A program made the translations under genes and the position numbers. This document shows positions 36,601 to 45,929 of a stretch of DNA of 64,000 nucleotides, piece after piece. Position 1 is the first letter of the stretch. Each line of letters starts with the position of its first letter. The notes below the pieces were generated by a model. It saw nothing but the letters and a program-made list of their open reading frames with translations. It ran no database searches and was not told the origin of the DNA. The DNA lies in the NCBI GenBank assembly GCA_964017045.1, contig OZ024802.1, positions 27,344,293-27,408,292 of the forward strand, in the 5' to 3' direction. The stretch comes from Omphiscola glabra. Its lineage: Eukaryota; Mollusca; Gastropoda; Lymnaeidae.

Positions 36601-39600
36601 ATTGATTGATATAATGGTTTGGACAATGTGGACAGATCGATATAATGATTTTGACAACGTGGAAGGATCGATATAATGATTTTGACAATGTGGACAGATC
36701 GATATAATGATTTGGACAATGTGGACAGATCGATATAATGATTTGGACAATGTGGACAGATCGATATAATGATTTTGACAATGTGGAAGGATCGATATAA
36801 TGATTTGGACAATGTGGACAGATCGATATAATGATTTTGACAATGTGGAAGGATCGATATAATGATTTTGACAATGTGGACAGATCGATATAATGATTTT
36901 GACAATGTGGACAGATCGATGTAATGATTTGGACAATGTGGACCTATCGATATAATGATTTTGACAATATGGAAGGATCGATATAATGATTTGTAGTAAT
37001 GTAGTTTAGTTGTTTTTTTTTTTTTTGTTTTTTTTATCCAGCCGTGTTCACGAGAATGAATTTCGCGTTTGCCACATAAATATCTCGTGTAGGTGTATCA
37101 AGAAAAGTTTTTTGGTGGTTGTTTTTTTTTTTTTTTTTTTTGGTGGGTGTAAATTGTATACTTCTATTACCCATACAGAAGAAGCTGTTTTACCAGAAGC
37201 CAAACAGAAGCCACGGCTTTGGACAGCAGAAAGAATCAAAGATTTGACCTACCCACCCGTGGCACTGCCACCCACGCATGCCAAAACGTGTGACGCCAGG
37301 TATCTCTATACGATGTATTTTTCTGGGGGGAAAAAATTAATAAAATTAACATTTAAAATAAATTCATGAGACTTTACGTGAGACTTCATGAGACTTTACG
37401 TGGGACTTCATGAGACTTTATGTGAGACTTCATGAGACTTTATGTGAGACTTCATGAGACTTTACGTGAGACTTCATGAGACTTTACGTGAGACTTCATG
37501 AGACTTTACGTGAGACTTCATGAGACTTTACGTGAGACTTCATGAGATTTAACGTGAGACTTGATGAGCCTTTACGTCAGCTTTCATCGTTTGGAATGGA
37601 AGTCGAATACTTGGAGCCGTTGATGACATCACACAAATTACTTTCGTAACCGAGGAAGATTTCCCAAGCAAATTATATTGCTGATGATTTATTAAATTTG
37701 ATCTATTACAAAGATTCCACTAATTATTAAGTCTTTCTTTTCCAACCAATCAGATTCCGTGGTTGGGATGACGTCAATACACAGCCAGGGCATCACGTGG
37801 TTCTAGACACACGAACCCACGAACATTCCGAGAAGAGGAGGCTACTCTCCAAGCTGGAACGTCGGACCATGACCCCTGTTCTGCACGTGCACCCAGGGTA
37901 CATCGTTCGCTACAACAAGAGAGCAAACTCTGTCCGGAGCAACCAACTCAGAAAACATCCCTACAAATCAGACGTTGAGCCAAAAGGTTTAGACCATGAC
38001 ACGTGTGTCAGTGACGGACAGAACGAAGGCTTTCCTGGGGAAAAAGTTATAGATGAACATGAAAATGTCTCTAGCAAAACTTACACCGAAATGTCAGAGT
38101 CTCAAATGGTGTCACTGATTTGTGGAAGCAAGCACATAGATTCTACATCAGATGGTCGTCAATTGCCCAAAGAAGTCAATGATGGTAAGATGGGAGATGG
38201 TTGAACATAAAATGCCGAAGGGTCGGTTCTTGGGTAAAAGACACTATTACTTAAGTCTTCTGGTAGGATTGACCACATCCCTGCGTCCTACGGTCAGGTT
38301 CACCACGCCCCTGAGGTAGGTTTGACAACGCCCCACGCTTGGATGGACCACGCCTCTGTGGTAGGGTCGAACACGCCTCGTCAACGGAGGGAAAGAATAA
38401 GATAAATTACTTTAAATGTATTATTTGAATGGATTTACAGTAATCCCATATACAATGGATGCCATCCACTTGAATCCGCCACTGCACATACAGCGTGTTT
38501 CCATCCTTACTTTTATATATATATCAGAGGCGGATTCGAAGATTGGCGCTCGAATTTTGATGATAAAGAATATCATTTTAGAACAAATTTTTTGGCCATA
38601 CGTTTAGTTTCAACATGTCATCGTCTTCATTTCGACATTGTATGTTACACGTAGAATTGATAGCCTGGTATATAATTTATTCTTTCAGCTTCCTGCAGCA
38701 TACACGGCTTGATGAATATCTTTCGATAAGTCTAACCATTTGAAATGCCAGCGAACCGCTTAAACCAAATGCATTACCTTCTTTACCTGTTAGGTCAAGT
38801 CGACCCAACGCTGGCCCAACTAGTGCCTGTCCCCCACATGGAACACTCCGGTCCTAAAATGGTAAATGTGGGTCACATTGGGACCATATCTTTGCTGGAG
38901 AATATCCAGGTTTGTTGGCTGCTGTCGTTCGTGTCGTTACGTAATCCTGATATGTTGCTGCTTACGGTGTATTTTTGTTAGCTTATCCACGTGTGTTGAC
39001 AGCGACTCCAAATAAGCTTACGAGCCATTCATAATGATGTCACGTTATTTTCTCTGATTTTGGACCCCCCCCCCCCTTCCCCCCAATTATATATAAAATA
39101 TCGTCACAAAATTGTCACACAACTTAGACACATCGTAAAAATTCGTTACCCCAAATACCCCCCCCCCCCCCCACCATCAAATCTTGATGCCTGATGACAT
39201 TTATGGATAGACGCTTGTCACTCAAAACAATCATTTAAATAGACTGATCTCTTCTCGCAGGAAGCAGCAGAGTTTGAGGATAGATTTGCTACTTGTTCAA
39301 CAATAAACCATCACGTGGCAGATGCATCACTCAGCGACACGCAGAGGACATTGATGGCGGACGTCCACAAACTGAACGCACTTGATGCTACCGACGCCCA
39401 CGCGCGGCCTCGCGGACAAAACACATCAAATCTGATCAATCACAGGAACTGCGAGTCGCAGCCGTCCAAACAGGAGAAGTCACCGCACGGGAAGTTACGG
39501 GCATTTTGCAGTGCTCCCGTAAGAAGGAATGACCAAATACCCACGTCGCTCTGCTTGCTGGGTGAGCAATTGAACGTCAATGAGAAGCGTTCAATACACA

Positions 39601-40127
39601 CCAGTCGCGAGACGCTAACGAAAGTGGTGCCTAGAAACAGAATAGAACGTTGGAGCCATTCAAAAGCTAAGAATCCAGATGCGAGCCGGGCGCGTGGCAT
39701 TAGTGGGACTAACAAGGCCGGCAAAATGAATACCTCCAAAAATGAGACCATCGATCCGAATGGTTTACAAAAACGTTACGCGGGAAATAGCTCAGCCGAG
39801 CAGACCACTGATGTTATAGATTGTTTGAGGGAAGAAATTTCCCTATCGGAACGTTTAGATAGACGATCAGGCAATGACTTAGACACAGTCCGTCGTTTTG
39901 TTCAGATACACGACGCTCCTGCTGACTTTCGGAACCTAAACTGTGAAAAGTCTCCCGAGGAAACAAGACATGTAGGTCAACTTAAACCTAACAATTTGAC
40001 ATGTCCTAAAGACGCGGAGGAGACCAAGATGACGCGCCAAAAGGCACGCTCTCGTCTGATTGGTCGAATACAGAATCCAAATTATAGACTTTATGGAAAT
40101 CGCAATGGACTAATTTATGCAGTTTAA
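27630..40127 (+). CDS. EF-hand protein of unknown function, 5' end unresolved
   Basis: Thirteen exons join in phase with GT-AG introns: 27630-27710, 29492-29622, 30227-30329, 32569-32684, 32951-33023, 33336 to 33545 or 33572, 34785-34992, 35486-35619, 35878-35962, 37179-37299, 37754-38184, 38794-38909 and 39261-40127 (TAA). This gives about 890 residues. Exons 3-4 encode two degenerate EF-hands: VAFTTYEHSDMKGMVVNKR, then LEEKGRIQLYEF, whose G, I and E sit at loop positions 6, 8 and 12. The acidic calcium ligands are poor, so binding is doubtful. Exons 6 onward are charged, low-complexity and probably disordered, with basic clusters (KYHKEKYRRLKQE, EKRRLLSKLERR). The end of exon 6 is ambiguous (CAG|GTTGAA or GGG|GTGGGA, both phase 0). 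The first exon with the initiator Met was not found with confidence. The domain plan vaguely recalls vertebrate C1orf87-type EF-hand proteins, but I cannot establish orthology. Confidence 0.8.
27866..28054. mobile_element. hAT MITE, reference copy of the GCGTAGCTA family
   Basis: 189 bp with ends CAGCGGCGTAGCTAG and GCTACGCCTCTG and a perfect 8-bp duplication CCCGCAAC (27858-27865 and 28055-28062). It sits in the first visible intron of the EF-hand gene. This copy fixes the family borders. Confidence 0.85.
28566..28973. repeat. 30-bp minisatellite, about 13 copies, near-identical
   Basis: Unit CGACCTCAGTCAGAAACATT followed by GTGATTACCC. 30 is divisible by 3, so both strands keep a frame open (TSVRNIVITP on plus, MFLTEVGVIT on minus). 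Intronic, with no start or splice context, so not coding. Confidence 0.92.
29010..29330. repeat. 11-bp minisatellite, about 28 copies
   Basis: TTATCTTGAGG and variants (TTGTCTTGAGG, TTATCTTGGGG, TTATCCTGAGG) in tandem. Same intron as the 30-bp array, ending about 160 bases before exon 2. Confidence 0.92.
29576..29965 (+). repeat. Tandem duplication of an exon end with its splice donor (about 90-bp unit)
   Basis: The 3' part of exon 2 (from AAGGTCAT at 29576) plus its donor is repeated three times downstream, with a fourth partial copy, at spacings of about 97, 90, 90 and 91 bases. Each full copy retains AGGAGGGCGATGAATATGTT and a donor (TTAGAGTAAGT or TTAGAGTGAGT). Copies resemble each other more than the exon. 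Retention past the true donor gives an immediate in-frame TGA. Confidence 0.9.
30465..30658. repeat. 34-bp minisatellite, about 6 copies
   Basis: Unit AGAGAATCCCCCATGCCTAC followed by CAGTGGTGTCTGGT. Lies in the intron after exon 3 of the EF-hand gene. Confidence 0.9.
31548..32097. repeat. 18-bp minisatellite, about 30 copies
   Basis: AATGAAGTGCCTAGAAGG with AATGATGTGCCCAGAAGG variants, same intron as the previous array. The minus frame (LPSRHFITFWAHHYLLGTS) is open because 18 is divisible by 3. Confidence 0.92.
32155..32530. repeat. 11-bp minisatellite, about 34 copies, abutting exon 4
   Basis: TTGTTTCAATG and close variants (CTGTTTCAATG, TTTTTCAATG). 11 is 2 modulo 3, so plus frames stay open as MLFQCCFNVVS-like repeats. 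It ends only about 40 bases before the acceptor of exon 4 (32569), close enough to overlap the branch-point zone. Confidence 0.92.
33050..33205. repeat. Tandem duplication of about 77 bp, 2 copies
   Basis: Both copies hold GCTTAAAATATATCGTTATA and TTGTTCGTGCCTCATTAATC. It begins just after the donor of the 32951-33023 exon. Confidence 0.8.
34574..34626. mobile_element. 53-bp deleted hAT MITE
   Basis: Ends CAGTGGTCGG and CCGACCACTG match the 181-bp element at 586. The flanks GCCTAGGT and GCCTGGGT match at 7 of 8 positions. Almost all the interior is gone. Intronic in the EF-hand gene. Confidence 0.7.
36015..36990. repeat. 31-bp minisatellite, about 31 copies
   Basis: GATTTGGACAATGTGGACAG followed by ATCGATATAAT, with variant sub-blocks (TATTGATTGATATAAT; TTTTGACAATGTGGAAGG). 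31 is 1 modulo 3 and the minus strand is stop-free, so all three minus frames run 300-317 codons with one peptide (HIVQIIISICPHCPN). An intronic array between 35962 and 37179. Confidence 0.93.
37366..37575. repeat. 22-bp minisatellite, about 9 copies
   Basis: GAGACTTCATGAGACTTTAC plus GT, in the intron after the 37179-37299 exon. Confidence 0.88.
39020..39212. mobile_element. Probable MITE with C-rich core
   Basis: Ends CCATTCATAATGATGTCACG and (reverse complement) CTATCCATAAATGTCATCAG are imperfectly inverted and resemble the element at 11999. Borders and duplication are unclear. Intronic in the EF-hand gene. Confidence 0.35.
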
Positions 40128-40149
40128 CATGTGTATGTGTAGTTATTTT

Positions 40150-40820
40150 GGCATTTATATTTTATTCAGTATATATTATTCTAGCTGTCACATTGACCTA
40201 TAATATTCTAGCTGTACATTGGCCTATATTATTCCAGCTGCCACATTGAACTATATTATTCTAGTTGTCACATTGACCTATATTATTCTAGCTGTCAAAT
40301 TGACCTATATTATTCCAGCTGTCACATTGACCTGTAATATTCCAGCTGTCAAATTGACCTATATTATTCTAGCTGTCACATTGACCTATATTATTCTAGC
40401 TGTCAAATTGACCTATATTATTTCAGCTGTCACATTGAACTATATTATTCTGGCTGTCACATTGACCTATATTATTCTAGCTGGCAAATTGGCCTATAAT
40501 ATTCCAGCTGTCACATTGAACTATATCATTCTAGCTGTCACATTGACCTATATTATTCCAGCTGTCACATTGAACTATATTATTCCAGCTGTCACATTGA
40601 ACTATATTATTCTGGCTGTCAAATTGGCCTATATTATTCTAGCTGTCACATTGAACTATAATATTCCAGCTGTCACATTGAACTATATTATTCTAGCTGT
40701 CAAATTGGCCTATAATATTCCAGCTGTCACATTGAACTATATTATTCCAGCTGTCACATTGAACTATATTATTCTTGCTGTCACATTGGCCTATATTATT
40801 ATAGCTGTCACATTGACCTG
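40150..40820. repeat. 27-bp minisatellite just after the EF-hand gene stop codon
   Basis: About 24 copies of CTATATTATTCTAGCTGTCA followed by CATTGAC. The plus frame (LTYIILAV) stays open for about 213 codons because 27 is divisible by 3. It begins about 25 bases after the TAA at 40127, so it probably falls in the 3' UTR. Confidence 0.9.
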
Positions 40821-41253
40821 CATTGACTTTGTTATCTCAAGCCATCCCGCATCATCATGAGAACATATAACAAATTCCGCCCTTTGATGACTCGGCTATT
40901 GCCTAGTTTGCATCTTGGTTTTCCTACATAGTTTCTTTTTCGTTTTTTCCTCTTTTTGGACCCGATTTTCAATTCATCTTAGCCAATTAGAGTCCCAATA
41001 TCTCATATTAATTCTCATAAAAGTATGCTTTGCGTCTTTTGCGCCGAAAATGCCATCCAACCCTATATAACGAAAAATGTGAAGCCATGGGTGGACCGCC
41101 GCCCTCCTTTCCTTCGCCACTGCCAATTATAAAATAGATTTTATTTGTGTAATGCTTTATTCCAGTTTTATCGGTATATTAAATATCCACAATTAAAATT
41201 TAAAAAAAAAAATTGTATAGGCCTATGATGTATCCAGAGAATCATGGCAGTAT

Positions 41254-41437
41254 TAGAGGCGTCGCTAGGGGGGAAGGGAGCAGATTTCCCCGGACGCAAG
41301 ACTAGTTTGGGGCGCCAAAATGTGCTTTGATATTATTTTATAGATGAAAATAATGGGTTTGAGAGTTGAAAAAAGAAAAGGAGGCGCTTTAAAATGAATC
41401 TTGTCCCCGGGCGCCAAACACTCTAGCTACGCCTCTG
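41254..41437. mobile_element. hAT MITE, GCGTAGCTA family, reverse orientation
   Basis: Ends TAGAGGCGTCGCTAG and CTAGCTACGCCTCTG. The flanks GGCAGTAT and GGCAGTGT match at 7 of 8 positions. Its body is the reverse complement of the copies at 27866 and 55566. Confidence 0.8.
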
Positions 41438-41951
41438 GGCAGTGTAAATAGATTGTCAAAGTGACATCCACCGCGGGACGCCGAAATAGTCAACCTTTCA
41501 TGCAAAATATGTGTATTAATATATTCTTGTCTGGGCGCCTAATTTCAGGCGTTGGTCCTGGCGCATCTTTTGCTTACCTCGGCCCTGGGAGATATCAGTG
41601 TAACACGGGATGCTATTCTTCGTGTACAGAGTTAGCTTTGTTTATTATGAATCCCTTTCAACGACGTTGACATACAGTAATCGTTTTTAAATATGTTATG
41701 TTCTCCTTTTTTATACTAAGAAATTATTACAATTGCGTCTCTGCCTTCGAATATTTAATACTTGTTATAATCTTAGCACACCTATATCAATATTTAACGT
41801 ATATATATTTTTAAAAATAAAATAAACATTTAAAAAAACGCTTGATTGCCAAACAAAATCATGCCAGTCTAATAACATCAAGGGATGTTAAGCACAAACT
41901 AAAAAAATATGCGAGTCTAATTATTATTTTTATATTAATATGCCAGAAATT

Positions 41952-42075
41952 GTTAACCCTTCCGTTCCAGCATGGGCTGTGATGTCCCTGATTCAGAACA
42001 TGTTAACCCTTCAGTTCCAGCACGGGCTGTGACGTCCTTGTTAACCCTTCAGTTCCAGCATGGGCTGTGATGTCG
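41952..42075. repeat. Three direct copies of a TTAACCC-starting unit
   Basis: GTTAACCCTTCAGTTCCAGC followed by ATGGGCTGTGATGTC occurs near 41954, 42008 and 42040. TTAACCC resembles piggyBac-type ends, but no matching inverted end was seen. Confidence 0.5.
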
Positions 42076-42699
42076 TTGATTCAGACCTTGTTTTGTCTTA
42101 AAACTTAAAAGCCTAAGACATTTTTGAGGTACATTTGGAAAGTACTTCTTTTTTCTCCCCAGTTTCCAATTTTATCCAGAATTATCTCATGGATAGATCC
42201 AATGCTGGTAGATTAAAATCCCATTTAGTTTTAGACCAAACTTCCAACCATTTTTGTTTAACACTTTTTATTTAAGAAACCAGAAATATATTAAGAAAAT
42301 TAATTTGAAATCTCAACTTAACATATATTGTGACATGTGCACACATGATCCAAAGTAGCATTTTTTTTGTTAAAGTGTAGGCCTATATTATTCTAGATGT
42401 CACATAGGTCACTGTCCCATAGGCCTACACTGACCTTGTTATGTCAAGTCATCCCGCGTCATCATGAGAATATATTAGTTGTACAGACGAACATTAATTC
42501 TTCAATGCCTATCTCTTACAATAAGGTTGCATGCATTAGTTGTATATTTAATTTCACTAATTGTTCAATGCCTATCTCCTACAATACGGTTGCATACAAA
42601 AGTTGTATAATTAATTTAACACCATTTGTTCAATGTATTAAGTTAGAATTATCCAACATTAAAACTGACTTTGTAATAAAAATTTAAAAAGCTACTGTA

Positions 42700-43420
42700 C
42701 AAAGTTCTACAGTTTGTCCAATATCAGGTACTTAAAATAAATGTACACAGCTCGTCAGTGCTGTCCATCACTTGAACCGAATCCCTCTACACAAGTCACA
42801 TCATTACATTTGAACACATTAATATTTTATATAAAATTAGAAACAGACTTGCTTTCTGTAGGCCTGATTTTTAAATTAGAACTATTCACATCTTTAGTTT
42901 ATCCTTTAAAACTTTAAGTTAACACTGATAAATTGTCATAGTAATTCACATACTGGCACTGCAACATTTTCAATCTAGAAATATGTTCAAAATCATATTT
43001 AAGAGAATTAGTTACTTTTTAAAATGAAGTTGCCAGTGAGAAATGGGACAATTGTAAGCTATTTGATAACATTTTAAAATATATTTCTAATTTATGTCCT
43101 TTTCCCCATTATTCATTTTGAACATTTTCCAGTTGAAATAAACTTCTGGAAAGTCCACTGGATAGTTAACAGAAAATCAACATATCATCTTCACTCAACT
43201 AACCAATTATTTATAGTTGAGATACCTTACCTCTGACCAATTATGATACCTTGTTCAGTCCTAACCCTTAGCTTAACATACATAGATTGCACAACATTTT
43301 TTTTTTTTTTACTTTTATGAAAGATGGAGGTCTCTACTGTTAAAAGAGAACAGATGAAAAACTAACAAAATGAGTCAGTCCATTATTTTACTATACACTT
43401 TTTAATACAAAATGATACAA
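42700..43420. other. Intergenic AT-rich DNA between convergent genes
   Basis: No exon or repeat recognised. It separates the 3' ends of the plus-strand EF-hand gene and the minus-strand eIF4G2 gene. Confidence 0.5.
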
Positions 43421-43424
43421 GTAA

Positions 43425-45929
43425 AAATTCAATACAATGGGCTTTATTCATTGTTATTAAAGAGAAGAGGGATAGAAAAGGGGAACCTAATATTTAAAGA
43501 GACCTTAAGAAAATAAGAGAAAAAAGTACACAAAACTACAACATGAAATGCAAAGTGACAATAAAGTTTCACTCACAACTTCCCAACAGCACCCACAATA
43601 AAAAAAAAATATTTAAAAATAAGTGAACATGTTATAAAAGCTCTAACGCTAATGATGTCTCAAGTTTAATTCCTTCAACAAAAAAAATAGTAATAATAAT
43701 TAAAAAGACCAATTCATCTCAAGCCATGTTTCTTCTTGAAATGTTTACAACAAATTAAAAATCTACTTTTCACAGTGATTAAAAACCATGCACTAAACAT
43801 ACCAGAAACTTGTTAATGAAAGCTCAAATACAGAGAACTATGTGACAAATGAACAAGAATCACAGAAAAAGCCAGGACTGTAACAGAGGCAATAATGAAG
43901 ATGGACAGACAAAGGCAATCCAAAATGTTAGATTTAATCCACAACAGAGGAGAACATTGATGGGGGGGGGGGGGGGAAACAAACAGATCAATAAGAAAAA
44001 GTGACTAAAGTCAGAGGAAATAAAAAGATCTACGGTACTTTGATTTTTAAACATTTTAAATGCAGGTATAGCTTGACAAAGATGTGGCGGATAAATGTCA
44101 ACTTTGTGGATTAAGTGAGCAGCCTTCAAGAGAAGTTCCAATGTTAAAGTTGGGGTGGTTAAATTTCTTTTTTTAAATTCACTAGTAAAAACTCTGCTTG
44201 AACACAAGTCCATTTTGAAAAGAAGTATTTGTTTTATGTGTGACTTGTCAATGCTGCTACAAAGCCTCTGCACTCCTGACAACAAAAGGAATGTCTACAT
44301 ACATGATGAGACAAGTAGACAAATTGTTGACATTAACGCCCTTCAATGTTAAGAGGGTGTGGGGTGTAAGCACTAAATAATATGTCTTTAAAAATATCCA
44401 TTAGTGAATAACATAAGATGAACAAAAGCTCTGTGACAAATATCTTAGATTGGTGTTTTTTAAAAAAAGGGTAAAAAGTATGCAAGTTTCTTAAATAAAA
44501 ATCACAAAATCATCTTGAATGGTACAGCATCCCACCCTAAGTTGCATGCTGCAGTAGTTTCACTATGATGGCAATGACATCTTGACTGGTGCAGCACTTC
44601 AGTATGTCGCATACTGGCTTTGGAAGTAACTTCCTCAAATTCAACAGAGGGAATATAAATATGAAAAGTTAGCAAATGGGGCATTCATTCAAAGAAAGCA
44701 GATTACAGCCTTGCTATACCACATGCGGTTCAACGTACATGCCTTTTGTTTTCACAAGACAATTGCAGGGCTAGGAGCTGAAAAAATTGTTTGGCAGCAC
44801 ACTTATAAATTTTGTTAGTGAGTTGCCCACTACCAAATTCAAACTTGGCCCAAAAAGGAGGGCCACAGTCGTGTTCACACATTACCCAAGCCAGCATCAC
44901 CAAAAACAGTGGTCTGCAAACCAGATTGCTGGTGCCCAGCCCATAATATTGTGCTAAATGAACTGAATGTACGCTAATGGGATATATGCAGTAGGAAATA
45001 AACTTCAAATGATTTTACATTCACTATCTTCCATGAGACACTTTCCCCCATCCTATGTCATAAGTGTACAAAGGCATGCATGAGTTAAAAAAAAAGATAT
45101 TTGAGAAGCACAGACATAAAGAACAATTCCCTACCTTACATCAAACACATAGTTACAAATCTTTTAGAAAAAAAAAATCTTTACAATTTAAGACTTTTTT
45201 TTCTTCCCTTTCTTTCTCAAATACAAAATTAACACATCCAAAATTTGTGTGAGAAATATTGACCTTAATGTGTATGGTAAAAATAAGTGGAACAGGTAAT
45301 CTCATGCAATATCTTCAGCTGCTGAAGAGTATGGTGAAGGAAAAATAAAACCGTCTCTCCGTGATGCAGCATCCTGACCATTCCTGTGTACTACGTTCAG
45401 ATCTGTTGCAAGCAATCAGCCACCTTTGATCACATAAAATATCAGCTGCAGTGAAATAAAAAAAATTAAAAATCCTTTGCTCTTGCTCAAATCACCTCTT
45501 AAAAGAAGTCTTTTCCCAACAATGGAATGACACAGTTTTGTAGGGTGAATGGGCGACACTGCAACCTATCAAATAGTTCTGTTCATTTCTCATTTAACAG
45601 CAGCTGTCTTGTCATGAAGTGATTCCTCCAGACACCGATGATGCTCCACTTATGAAAACATCAGTAGTTGGTTACTGTTATTTGTTTTGCTTTTTAATTT
45701 CCCAGAAGCTCCCTACAACATAACTGGCTGTGCAGATATATAAAAACTTCTTATAAATGTCTACAAATTACGCTTATATAAGTTCCACAAAACCTACACC
45801 TAACGACACCAATCCCAAACAACAGAAAAATCCATCCAGGCCATAGAGTCAACAGAACAAGGGAGGACTCCTTTCGATGGAGTTGCACTGATTCCCTCTG
45901 TTTTTTAAAGGCATTGGAGAAAATAATCT
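43425..45929 (-). other. EIF4G2: Probable long 3' UTR of eIF4G2
   Basis: Downstream of the stop at 45930-45932 there is no further exon. The minus strand reaches an AATAAA polyadenylation signal at 43443-43448, giving a 3' UTR of about 2.5 kb. Earlier cleavage is possible. The poly-G tract at 43962-43975 and short open frames here are non-coding. Confidence 0.5.

Noticed and set aside
35921..36936. Three minus-strand open frames of 300-317 codons
   Set aside because: They are produced by a stop-free 31-bp array inside an intron; all frames give the same low-complexity peptide.
40219..40860. 213-codon plus-strand frame
   Set aside because: Translation of a 27-bp minisatellite after the EF-hand gene stop; no splice or start context.
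44905..44945. CAGTGGTCTGCAAACC in the eIF4G2 3' UTR, like a hAT end
   Set aside because: Single end only; no partner terminus or 8-bp duplication.
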